The notes under the pieces: model-generated
The model's database searches: none
What the model was told of the DNA's origin: nothing
What the model saw: only the letters and a program-made list of their open reading frames with translations
NCBI GenBank assembly: GCA_022702705.1
Contig: CM040424.1
Span: 140,851,665-140,915,664, forward strand
Length of the DNA: 64,000 nt
Origin: Papilionanthe hookeriana x Papilionanthe teres
Lineage: Eukaryota > Streptophyta > Magnoliopsida > Asparagales > Orchidaceae
Direction of reading: 5' to 3'
Made by a program: the position numbers and the translations under genes
Shown: piece after piece, positions 10,676 to 21,370 of the stretch
How positions within the stretch are numbered: position 1 is the first letter of the stretch
Layout: each line of letters starts with the position of its first letter

Positions 10676-12228
10676 GTACGCTTTTATTTTATTGCAATTT
10701 ATCTTATTGCAATTTCTTTAATCACATCGCACTTACTTTTCTTGCATGATAAACAACTGTTGCATGAAAACCCATACATTTAGGATAGTCCCTAAAACTG
10801 AAACCAAAACTAAGTTAAAAGTCATTGCAAGATAAAATTCACCGCCACAACATTTCAAAATATAAAACAACTCAAAATATAATCACAAATAGAACACAAA
10901 ACTACAATTACAACTAAATTAAAACGTCCTGTTGGATGATCGGGAATAACTCGGATGATGTAACCTACGTGTTGCTAACGGGATTTCCCACTGTCTGAAT
11001 GAAAGTGTGGAACTCGTTCAGTTGAGTTTAGCAAATTCATCTGGACTAAGTGAATCCGATAAAAATAACGATGCCGGAAGGATGGAACCGTGGGATCTTA
11101 ACCGGTGTCGTTATAATCAACTTTAAGATTTGTTTTAATTAAAACACAAAAATCACTTGGAAATTAAGATTTTCTCTAAACCAAAACACTTTTCTCATCT
11201 CCTGATTTATGACCTCTAAAACTAAACCTCTGCAACAACAAGGAGCTGGAGCATGGTGGGCAGCACGCCAATCGTCGTCAGCAAAACTTGAATCTACATC
11301 AGCAAAACTTTCTTAGAATTAAACAACTAATCCATAGGACTCCGAGGTAGTTTGCCTAGTGTAACATAAATCCTCAACCTTTTGTTAGGCATTTGCATTG
11401 CAAATTAAGTCCTAACCGGACTTAGGATTCCGAGGTAGTCGTTCGGTACGACATAAACCCTCATAACTTCAAAGCTATTTGTATGATTCTATCATATAAA
11501 TATTAGTCCTAATTAACTAAAATTGGCAAGATCAAAACATTAAATAAATATTAGGACTTTCCTAAATTCAAGCCAAACAATAGGATAGACGGGGAATTAC
11601 CGAAGTTCGCTTCGAATCTTTAATTTCTCCTACCTTTCTTCCTTTCAATTCCCAAAACAAAATGTTCCAAACTCGATCCATTCCCTATTGAAATTCCAAA
11701 ATTCGATCCCTTGAAAAATTAAACTTTGAAATTCTTGAGAGCAGAATTACTGAATATTATCGAGAGTTTTCTTAGGTGATTCCCGTCACTTAAGATGTAA
11801 TTAACTATAGGGGCTTGCCCTTATAGGGAATTTTAAAGAACCCAGGTAATATAAACCCTGTTTAATGTTTTCATATTAAATAGGGGAATTTGTCGGCTTA
11901 TAAAATTGGTTCGCAGACCAAATGGATGTCACAAATCTTCTAGTTTATTTAATCGAGCACCACCATCAAGCAGTATGTCTATCCTTATGGATAGATACAC
12001 TGTTTGTAGTGTGGTGCTCGTTTATATAAACTATTTGGGATTTGAGATCAGTTTGATTTCATATCTTAAAATTCTCAAACTTAAAATTATTTTCAAAATC
12101 AAATGCTACTTTCTAAATTATATATATATTTAAATCAAATTTAAAATCTAAAATTCGCGGGCAATTTCTGTTAGGCGACCCCCCTTTTCAAAATAAAACA
12201 CACAACCTAAAAATAAGCCGTACAATTT

Positions 12229-12246
12229 TGGCGACTCCGCTGGGGA
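12229..12246 (+). other. Primer binding site of element B
   Basis: TGGCGACTCCGCTGGGGA begins five bases after the LTR end. It is complementary to the 3' end, including CCA, of a plant tRNA. To my knowledge this is the tRNA-Arg type of PBS described for Ogre elements. It is different from the TGGCGCCGTT type used by Athila element C. Confidence 0.85.
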
Positions 12247-12663
12247 CAATTCCTATCTCCATTTTTAATCAGACAATTCTGCTTTCAAAAATCGGTAGTG
12301 TATCCATGTCCCTTATGGATCAAGCTACCCTTCTTTCCGTTGGAATACTATGTTCATTTCTACCTTGAACGAGTATAGCCAACATTCTCTCGGATTTAGG
12401 AGCCATTCGTTTAGACACCCCTAAACGGAGAGGTTCGAGATCCTTTTACCTTATTTCGAGGTGGGGTGGACTCCCGATAGGTGTTAGTTTAGGAGTAATC
12501 CTTCGAGTCGAGAAGTCTTGCATAAGACTTTCTTTTCCTTTCCAACTCTGAATCGGATTCCTTACCTTCTCTACACCTTTGAACATTCCGTTCTAAATAA
12601 ACAAACCCTCTAATGAATGATTCTTTTAACAAATAATTTCTTCTTATAAATACATGAACAAGA
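12247..12663 (+). other. Untranslated leader between PBS and ORF1 of element B
   Basis: No conserved frame. It contains C/T-rich runs and would hold the packaging signal if one exists. Nothing else is recognised. Confidence 0.5.
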
Positions 12664-13698
12664 ATGAGTTTGGACTCTTTTCGATTCCTTTCTTTTCGTC
12701 CTGATGAGAAGAAGCATAACTTGGGACTGACAATCAGAATCTGCCCTGCAGAAATGGAAGCCCCAAAGCTGATTTTCTCCTTCACCAATGGACTCGACTT
12801 CGCCGTTTACAAGGATGAGCCGGCCGACAATGGGATCATCCGGTTTGGACAAGGATTCGAGAACACGAATGTCAAGATCACCGACATTTCCCTTTCGCGC
12901 CGACAAACAAAGTTTCGAAGCCGAGAAGCCGTTGATCGAGTTCAACCTTAGGTCAACCCGAGAGTTTCCTCCCCGCAAAAGATCCCGATCGAGAGGAGTA
13001 CTGCTTGTCCGCGAAGGACCGTCCTTGCTACCCCCACCGGTCTAGTTGTCTCGCACCTACCCCGGCTCGCCGCATTAAAGGGGAAGGAAATCTAGAACTA
13101 TGGTGAACTTGTTACCGTGGAGGGTACAGACTTTCCTGTGGGACCTTCTGTTTTTGAAATCGGGTCCAGCTCGAGAATTCCATCACTAACATGGACCCAT
13201 AGAAGGAACAAAAGTAGGAAGATTGCCAGGAAGGGCAGAGCTGCTGAAGTCGCTTTGTTAGAAGAAATCCCTGAGTACACACCATTACCTGAATACATAC
13301 CATTGCCTGAAGATACACCCCTTTTGGAAGCAAGTAGATTCCATCCCCTTTCCGCCGCAACTGACAAGGAAAATGTCTGTAGGATTGTTTCTACATTACC
13401 TCGACCAGCATACTACGACGACAGCAGAAAGAAAAGGGGTAGGATCACACCATTTGCCCGACTACAGACTGTGATCGAGAAGCTAGCAAAGAAAGAGAAA
13501 TGCCCCGTATCGGAGATTCTAAGAAGGATAGGGCGGGTGCCAGTCAAATCCCATCTTGGGCCACAAGTAGAACCTGCCATCGTTACAAAAAAGCCAAATA
13601 AAAGGATGAAGGCTAGTCCGCCTATCGTTGTTTCAGGGTTGCAGATTAGGGAGGATACCACCTTCCAGCATTTGGTCGACGGACCGGTCCGGTCCTAG
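12664..13698 (+). pseudogene. ORF1 of element B, upstream of gag; function unknown
   Basis: The first ATG is at 12664. Protein-like text continues in one frame to about 12890, shifts by one base into a second frame (a basic segment ending FPPRKRSRSR) that stops at 13045, and then reads from about 13100 (ATG-less; GTG-type start at 13117) to TAG at 13696-13698. The last part has two near-identical acidic/proline repeats (EYTPLPEYIPLPEDTPL) and a basic helix-like stretch. The frame then seems to slide by one base into the gag frame, so ORF1 and gag may once have been one polyprotein. Ogre elements carry an extra ORF ahead of gag; homology to that ORF was not established. I do not recognise a domain. 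Confidence 0.5.
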
Positions 13699-13751
13699 AC
13701 CTTCTGCTGCTAGAAGGATGGTATGGCGTCCCACTACCTGGACGATTAAGA

Positions 13752-15800
13752 TTGAAACAACAGCCTGAGAAGGAAAGTCTCGTCAGGAGACTTGAATCTG
13801 AAGAAAGTGCCACTGCAGTAAAGGGGACTCGTGAGAAGGGAACCCGACAGCTATCACACGACAACTGCGAGGATGCACAGAAAAGACCGCTAGAGGACGC
13901 TATGGAAAAGTTGAGGACTGATATTCGACGACTAGCAAAAGAAAGAGAAGAGACATTTGGAGACGAGATTGATTCATCAGAATTCATGGACGATGAGTAT
14001 GCAGAAATCAACATGGTCGAAACACGAGCTTCGTCAGCTTCACAAGGTGCTCCTGCAGCCGTAGAAAGAGAGGAGCTGGAAGTGATGAGAAGACAGCTTC
14101 AAGAGAAAGAGGATACGATCGCCCAAATGGAGAAAAGAATAGAAGAGATGGCTGTAGCCCTAGCCACTCTCCAGAGTCAAGTGCAACCCCAAAGAGAGAC
14201 GCCCCTAGAGGTCATTCACATTGTGGACGGAGGAAAGGAGATTACATCCGTCAATGGGGATGATCAGCTAAAGAAATATACAACACAAAGTATGATTCCA
14301 GAAAAGGATATCAAGAGCTTGGTGGAACGACGAGTGCGAGAAGCCTTAGCACAATCAAAGAGCGGGACATCCATTCGGACGGGTAGACCTTACCCGGAAG
14401 AATTCGACGCTTTCCAATTCCCAAAAGGATTCGTACCACCTCTGTTCAAAACCTTTGATGGAACCGGGAACCCCCGAAAACATGTTGCACACTTTCGTGC
14501 CAGTTGTTGCAATGCCGGCGGGAGCGATGCATTACTCTTCCGACAGTTTGTCAGCAGCCTGTCAGGGATCGCCTTTTATTGGTATGCAGAATTACCGAAT
14601 GGTTCAGTGAAGACGTTCTCAAAACTAGAAAACCTTTTCATCAAGCGATTCGCCGGAGCTCAGGACCACATCACTATAGGTGATTTAGTGGTAGAGAAGC
14701 AGAAGCCGAACAAAACTTTGGTGGATTACATACTTCGATGGAGGAACTTAAGCATGAAGTGTGAACCACAACTACAAGAACAACATGCAATCGGCATCTT
14801 ACTTAAAAGCATTCACGGCCCGATAGCACTTCTCCTCAAAGGATTCACTATTAAGACTTTCGAGAAGTTGTTAAGCAAGGCCGGGAGCTTGCAAGAGGAG
14901 GCGAAACAATTAAGTTTCGCCGACAAGACAGACAAGCAAAAGCCTGTGAAGACTTTTGAAAAGAAATTTGGGATCGTTGCAGCAGTCGACAAAGGCAAGC
15001 AACCGATACAAATATCGTCCGAACGGCCACAACAACCTCAACAGAATTATCAACAACCCCGACCTAGCTATCAGTCATCTCCACAGTATGAACCACCGCC
15101 TCGTCTGCAACGTACATTAAGGGAGCTTCTGAGTAGGGAATATCCATTCAAGAATGAAGCGAGTGCCGAAAATGTTCCGTAGTCCGATGAAAACTCCGGA
15201 TTTCTAGTCGCCGAGCCTAAGAGACCAGAAGAAGTCAACAAGAAAGGTGATCCCAACTTTTGCCCTTATCACCGGATGCTTGGACACAAGATAGAAGATT
15301 GCATTACCTTCAAAAGTTGGCTCAACGACAACCTTCGGAAAGGGAATATAACAATCCCGAAGGAGTACATGAAGGAACCCCAGAAAGGAGGTTCCATCAA
15401 TGTTGTCTCGACTGATCTCATTGTTCCGATAGATCCCTATGCGACTGACGATGGATGGACTACCGCTTGGACGAGGTCTTCAAAAAAGATTTTAGACAGC
15501 ATCCAAACCGCTTCGGTGCGAGCTTCAATTCAGAGTTCGAAACCTGTCAAGTTGACACTATCACTTGCGATAGAAGAACCACCTCAACAGGAGACGATTG
15601 AAGAGAAGAAGAAAATCGACGAAGAAGAGAGGACCGAGGCTCCTAAGGCTAGACTAGGGGCTGCTTATCCTAGGATAGTTGTTTCGGATTCGGGGGAGAA
15701 ATCCCTCGAACCTCCGACTCGTATGATTATCTCGCTCACTTCGGTGGGATCTTATAATGATAAGGGTGATGGCGTTGGCTACGTTTTGACTCGTTTCTAA
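13752..15800 (+). pseudogene. gag: gag polyprotein of element B (capsid and CHHC zinc knuckle)
   Basis: Capsid and nucleocapsid of the particle that packages element RNA. One frame runs from 13752 (a TTG codon; a more likely initiator is the ATG of MVETRASSAS, residue 88) to 15800, with a single TAG at 15180-15182. Residues 103-147 look like a coiled coil. The retrotransposon gag fold spans about 225-365, with LLFRQFVSSLSG and FYWYAELP as hallmark stretches. Beyond the TAG, FCPYHRMLGHKIEDC at about 15260 is a zinc knuckle of pattern C-x2-H-x4-H-x4-C, the CHHC variant seen in Tat-type gags instead of CCHC. The frame ends at TAA 15798-15800 where one base has been gained or lost; coding resumes in the next frame at 15802. 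Confidence 0.85.
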
Positions 15801-15801
15801 C

Positions 15802-17007
15802 GATTACGTAACTAGCGACAATCTGGACATCGATTTCGATACCAATGACAATTCTCAAATCATACACAATCTCGACGATCACAATGACGAAGAAGACATC
15901 CATCAAGGAGGCTACGAGAGTTCAACAAGCAACGATTCTATCTGCGAGTTTCGAGGAGCTCCAGTCACAATAGAATTAGAGCTTTTAGACTCTGAAGCTA
16001 ATCCGGAAGAACCTGTTATTCCGATTCGGGAAGAAACACCAGCAAGCTCAACACTAGAGTCAGAAGAAATTACAGAAGTCAACTTAAGAAGTGGAAGAGT
16101 TTTACCTCCGAGAATGGGTCCAAAGGACAAAGGGAAGCATGTGGTTGTTCAAGAAGAACCAACCCCGGCAGAAGAAATACCCATTCAAGAAGAAGCCGAG
16201 ATACATGGAAATAAAGTGGACTACAACGTGCTAGCCCATCTTAGGAAATTACCAGCCAAACTGAGCATCTACGACGCTCTCATCTTATCAAAGGAGATGA
16301 GAGAAGCTCTGATTAAGGCCTTACTTGATCCGGAAATTTGCTTAGCTCAAATGGCCGGAGATTCCTTAAATGAGGTTTGCTCGTTAAAGGAACAGCGAGG
16401 TGTTACCTTCACGGACAATGACCTACTGCTTGGGACAGCAGACCACAACCGACCGTTGTACATTTCAGTTACAATTTGGAAGTCTACGCTCTCCAGAGTA
16501 TTGGTGGATCCAGGAGCATCAATTAATATAATGAGTCTTCGAACACTAGCATACTTGGAAATTGATGCCCGCGAGCTCGAAGCCGACAAAATGTTATTAA
16601 GAGGATTCAACCAGAAAGGAGAAAGAGCCCTCGGATCGATAGCACTACTAATGAAGACCGGTGAATTAGCAAAGACAACCGCAAAATTTCATATAATTGA
16701 TTCAGAAACGTCGTTCAATGCTCTACTGGGTCGACCATGGATACATGAAAACAGGATGGTACCATCATCTCTACATCAGTGCATTAAATACTACGATGGA
16801 GGGGAACAGTGCATCAAAGGTGACTTACAACCATTCTCCGTACATGAGATTGGAATCCATGAAGATGCAGCTTATTATGCACCTCCGAAGAAAACAATCT
16901 TCTCGAGAGATACCATAACGAATGAAGCAAAGAAAGCTCGGGACAACGAAGAACCTGAAGTTCTAGTCCAACGAGTCACTCACCACTCCCTTACGGCGAG
17001 ATGGTGA
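15802..17007 (+). pseudogene. pro: Aspartic protease region of element B
   Basis: Cleaves Gag-Pol. The frame is open from 15802 through the ATG at 16114 to TGA at 17005-17007. It begins with an acidic linker and the NLRSGRVLP motif that commonly links gag to protease in these elements. Numbered from 16114: the active-site segment VLVDPGASINIM is at 129-140 (D132; the usual D-T/S-G is D-P-G here, an odd residue next to the catalytic Asp), and the flap/end motif LLGRPWIH is at 204-211. It is joined to gag by a one-base frameshift near 15795-15801. After the stop, 17008-17225 carries a Gly/Arg-rich (RGRGRGRG) stretch in another frame and further stops, so the link to RT is broken. Alternatively this stop-rich gap could be an intron, as Ogre elements have one near here. 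Confidence 0.8.
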
Positions 17008-17225
17008 AGGTTTCTCCACGGCTCGCATCCGAGGTCGAGGCCGGGGACGAGGTCGTGGCGGAGACGTTAGGACGAGTTGGACGGAGGAAACCAGCCATCA
17101 ATGTTGATTGGGAAGATAGTTCTGAAGAAGAAAAAGAAATCAAATAAGAAGCAGCGACAATAAGTCAGAAGAAGCCGCAATTCAGGATCCCGCTCGAAGA
17201 TGAAAAGAATGAAGAATATAAATAA

Positions 17226-19254
17226 TTGTACGAGAAGATTAACCACTATGTACATACTATGACCCTAACCCCGATCCATTCTAATAAGATCGAGGGTATG
17301 GTGGTCAAAGAGGTACGTAGCGGCGGTGCAAAGCCAATCAAGTTCTACCGTGGTGCTTCTTCCTCCAAAACTGAAAATAATGTACAATTTGAAGATGTCA
17401 CTTCATCAGAATTAATGGAATTACCTTTTGAGTGGTACTCTCCCTGTGTCCAAAATTTAATTTAGCGTGGTTTCTTACCTCGACAATGGACAAAAGGTCA
17501 ATCACAACATTTTGAAAAATTATGGAATAACTCCGGTCGTCCAACCAATTCAAAGCATGGTCTCGGATTCGGCACAGTAGGATCAGTTGACGATGCTGAA
17601 TTTTGCTTGGTTGTCACTTGCGAGTCTAATGAAAACTGCATGGAAACTACAGAAGAATTTGAAGATTTACAAATTGGAGACGCTCCACCAGAGTTCGAAG
17701 AAGAAATTAAATCTACAATAGATTAGTTAACGGAAGTTAACTTAGGTACTAGCGAAGAGCCTAGACCTACCTTTGTTAGCTCCTTACTCAATAAAGAAGA
17801 CTCCGAAGAAATATTCAAGTTATTAATGTAATTTAAAGACTGCTTTGCTTGGAACTACGATGAGATGCCAGGTTTAGCTCCAGAGGTCGCAGTCCATAAG
17901 CTAGGAGTGGATCCTGCTTCTGTCCCAGTCAGACAAGGTCCCACAAGAATGCGTCTAGAAATCGAACAACAAGTCATAGCCGAAGTTAAAAAGCTAATAG
18001 ACGCTAAATTTGTCCGTGAAGAACAATACCAGACTTGGTTAGCCAATATAGTGCCAGTCAGAAAGAAGAATGGTCAGATCAGAATTTGTGTGGATTTTAG
18101 AGATTTAAACAAGGCATGTCCAAAAGATGAATTCCCTCTACCGATCCCAGAATTAATGATCGACATTGCTTCGACACATGAAATATTCTCATTCATGGAT
18201 GGATCTTCAGGATACAACCAGATAAAAATGGCTCCGAGAAGATGAAAAGCTTACGGCATTCGTAACGCCGATCGGAGTATATTGCTACACGGTGATGCCA
18301 TTCGGATCGAAGAACGCAGGAGCAACATACCGGAGAGCGATGACAAGAATTTTTGATGATCTCATCCACAATCAAGTCGAATGCTACGTGGACGATGTGG
18401 TCATCAAAAGCAAAGTAAAGGACAACCACTTGTATGATTTGAGAATTGTTTTCGAACGATTAAGACAATTTAACCTTAAGATGAATCCCTTAAAATGCGC
18501 CTTCGGCGTCACCTCCGGGAAATTTTTAGGATTCGTTGTCCGACATCGTGGAATTGAAATCGACCCGGAAAAGATTAAAGCTATCTTGGAAATGCCGCCT
18601 CCCAAAACCTTAAAACAACTACGATCCTTTCAAGGGAAGCTAGCATATCTTCGACGCTTTATCTCAAACTTGTCAGGTAGGTGTCAGCCTTTCTCGGCAC
18701 TAGTTAAAAAGGACGCCAAATTTATTTGGGAAGAGAAATGCCAGAAGGCCTTCGAGGACATTAAACAATATTTAATGACACCTCCTCTCTTAGCAGCCCC
18801 AGTCTCAAGTAGACCGCTGATACTTTATACGGCGGCTTTAGACGACTCTCTCGGAGCCCTGTTAGCCCAGGTCAATGATGAGGGTAAAGAAAATGCTCTT
18901 TACTATTTAAGCTGTCGTTTACTTCCGACGGAAATAAGGTATCCCGCAATTGAAAAGCATTATTTGGCCCTGATCTTTGCCGCTCAAAAGCTCAGGCACT
19001 ACATGCTTTCTCATAAGGTCAACCTGATCTCGAAATTTAATCCATTGCAATACTTGATGACTCGTCCAACACTTTCCCGCAGACTTGCCAGATGGTCAAT
19101 GATATTATTGTAATTCGATATAACTTTCGTGCCTCTTCGTGCCGTAAAGGGACAAGTCTTAGCAGACTTCCTCGCAGCACACCCTTTGCCGGCAGAATCT
19201 CCTCTCAATGAAGATTTGCCAGATGAACAAATAATGAGCCTAGAAGACCCTGAT
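17226..19254 (+). pseudogene. pol: Reverse transcriptase and first RNase H of element B
   Basis: Copies element RNA to DNA. In one frame from 17226, a linker is cut by TAG 17463-17465, TAG 17724-17726 and TAA 17829-17831. RT starts around CFAWNYDEMPGL (17840). Motifs: NIVPVRKKNGQIRICVDFRDLN, then FMDGSSGYNQI with the first catalytic Asp. An extra A near 18232-18238 shifts the frame. The second half (from 18292) has MPFGSKNAGATYRRAM and the catalytic YVDD (residues 32-35). The first RNase H follows (PLILYTAALDDSLGALL, about 18810). TAA at 19111-19113 interrupts it; the related fragment F reads CAA there. Domain order and wording are typical of the Tat lineage. Confidence 0.9.
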
Positions 19255-19800
19255 GATCGACGTTGGAAATTATATTTCGACGGAGCATCTTCGAGCACAC
19301 AAAGACGAAGAATCGCAAGTGATAGTGCCCGGTAAGGCGGGAATCGGGCTAATCTTTATAACACCGGAGCGGGGGATGTTAAGATACTCCTACCACTTAA
19401 CGAGACCGTGTACAAACAACGAAGCGGAATACGAAGCCCTCATAACGGGACTCGGAATTAGCTATTCAAATGGGGATAACAGACATCAACATCTACGGGG
19501 ATTCGCAGTTAATCATTCAACAGATCGCCGGACAGTATAGAATTTTAAAGCCAAGACTCGAGCAATACTTCCAGTATGCCATACAGCTGTTGGAAAAAAA
19601 TTCTGAATGTGACATTCTACAAAATTCCAAGAAAAGAAAATGTCTTAGCAGATGCGTTAGCTCGCCTCGCAAAAGAACTTGCCTGTTTGCAAGATGAGTC
19701 AGTAGAAGTGTCAGTTCACGGACGTCAGGTCCTATCACGAGCTCGACATAGACACAATAAACAAATCGAGGAAAAGAAGAAAAATCGGTTGCAACGATGA
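19255..19800 (+). pseudogene. Second (archaeal-type) RNase H of element B
   Basis: Tat-lineage elements have a second RNase H between the gypsy-type RNase H and integrase. The four acidic residues can all be seen, though in three different frames: D in LYFDGASS (19265), E in NNEAEYEAL (19420), D in IYGDSQLI (19495), and D in NVLADALARLA (19645). Frame changes fall near 19290 (one extra base relative to fragment F), near 19465, and near 19600. The tail continues to TGA 19798-19800. It is not functional as it stands. 19801-19859 is linker. Confidence 0.8.
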
Positions 19801-19859
19801 CGAGAAAACACGGAAGATTGGCGACGACCATTAATAGACTACACCGCAAACAGGAAAGC

Positions 19860-21072
19860 TACCGGACGATAGGTCGCTAGCCCATCGGATCAAGAAAAGA
19901 ACTCTATCTTACGCATTAATAAACAACACGTTATACAGAAGGTCTTTCGATCAAATGTGGCTAAGGTGCCTAAGCGGGTCCGAGGCTCGTGAAATCGTTA
20001 AAGAGGTGCATTTAGGACTCGTGGCGCTCACCAGTCGGGTCCGAAGATGAAAATGAAAATTAAAAGACTAGGGTACTACTGGCCCTCGATGATGACCGAC
20101 TGCATGAAAATCGCCAAGAGCTGTCACCAATGCCAAGTGCACGGAGTGGTTCTACACCAACCTCCAAATGTGCTACATCCGACAATTGCGTCGTGGCCAT
20201 TTGAATGTTGGGGCATGGATATAGTGGGTCCAATAGAACCACCATCTTCAAAAGGACATCGCTTCATTCTTGCGGCTACAGAATACTTTTCCAAGTGGGT
20301 AGAGGCAGTTCCACTTAGAGAAGTGAAAGCACACCACGTGCTACAGTTTTTCAAGAACCAAGTTGTCTACCGTTTTGGAGTGCAACGCAGGATTATCTCA
20401 GATAATGGGTCAACATTCAGAAGCACACAAATCAACAATTTTGTCAGGAGACACGGAATCGACTGGCGGTATTCAACAATTTACTATCCAAGAGCAAACG
20501 GCCTCGCTGAGGCTTTTAATAAAACTCTCGTTCAAATCTTAAAGAAAACTTTGGACGATAATAAGAGAAATTGGCACGAGAAGTTGTTAGAAGCCTTATG
20601 GGCCTACCGGACAACCTTCAGAACTCCTACTCGGGCTACACCTTACGCTCTAGTGTATGGGTCCGAGGCGAGTGTTACCTTTAGAGGTTCAGCTTCCTTC
20701 ACTCAGAATTGTAGTTGCAAACAAGATCACGACAGAAGAGAATGCCAAATTACGACTAGAAGAATTAGAAGCCTGGAAGGGAAAAGACTTGCAGCGCAGC
20801 AGAATTTGGAATTATACCAAGCTAAGATGGTTCAAGCCCATGACAAACTGGTCCTCCCAAGAACCTTCAAAGTTGGTGACTTAGTTCTTGTCCTCAAGAG
20901 ACCTATCCTTGCACACCGCAAGATAGGAGGAAAATTTGAACCTACTTGGGAAGGGCCGTTTGTGGTTGAAGCAGTATACTCAGGAGGTTCCTACCAGCTA
21001 GTGAATTGCCCGGGAGAACGACATATGCTTCCGATCAACGGACGATACTTGAACAAGTATTACGCTACCTGA
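19860..21072 (+). pseudogene. Integrase of element B (DD35E core intact)
   Basis: Inserts the cDNA into the genome. The HHCC finger lies across a one-base loss near 20020: its histidines are upstream and its cysteines are in SCHQCQ. The long frame 20047-21072 holds the core: D58 in WGMDIVGP, D119 in IISDNGSTF and E155 in NGLAEAFNKT, with exactly 35 residues between the second Asp and Glu. Downstream, the reading moves to another frame from about 20665 to 20780 (one base gained, then one lost) and returns for the C-terminal domain, FKVGDLVLVLKRP to GRYLNKYYAT. There is no chromodomain. 21073-21320 is AT-rich non-coding sequence with A-runs. Confidence 0.9.
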
Positions 21073-21320
21073 TGTGTCGAAGGAATGAATTCTTCATCCC
21101 TAAGAAACACGGGCGAAGTAATTACTTATGACTGGGTCCGAACCCAAAAATAATAAAATGTGCTAAAATAAATAAAATCATGATAATAAAGTTTTACTTG
21201 TTTTCTCTTCCAAATCAAAATCTCTTTCCTGATCTTATCCCACTTCATTCCTGTTAAATTTAAAAAAAAAATAAATAAATAAATAAATAAAATGTCTTTA
21301 ATAAACATTTTCTTAATGTT

Positions 21321-21370
21321 CTTGTTCTTAGTACAGCCCCTGATCCTTTTCCTTGTCTTTTCGCAAGGAA
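21321..21370 (+). promoter_or_regulatory. Candidate 3' splice site just upstream of the AlkB ORF start
   Basis: A strongly pyrimidine-rich run (CCTTTTCCTTGTCTTTTCG at about 21344-21363) ends in CAAG|G at 21367, three bases before ATG 21371. It is preceded by 250 bp of AT-rich DNA. This is what a plant intron end looks like and would let the downstream ORF be made from a spliced RNA. No donor was assigned. Confidence 0.35.

Larger units (their letters stand above)
4941..12224 (+). repeat. 5' LTR of element B (7,284 bp)
   Basis: TGTTGACCTC ... GCCGTACA. From left to right: a G-poor, A/C-rich U3 (about 5450-6900), a GC-richer segment with a TATA-like box (about 7030-7920), then a long AT-rich stretch with microsatellite (about 7920-10100), and the terminal 2 kb. 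The PBS follows five bases after the end. Compared with the 3' LTR it lacks 191 bp after 7354, which 27185-27375 retains, as does A's LTR. Small ORFs across it are not conserved and are not genes. Confidence 0.95.

Noticed and set aside
12229..12246. tRNA gene fragment
   Set aside because: It is an 18-base match to a tRNA 3' end directly after an LTR, which is a primer binding site; no cloverleaf surrounds it. The same holds for 53923-53939.
13098..14014. Minus-strand ORFs opposite ORF1 and gag, and similar ones opposite RT and integrase
   Set aside because: They are shadows of the plus-strand coding frames; protein-family motifs are only on the plus strand.
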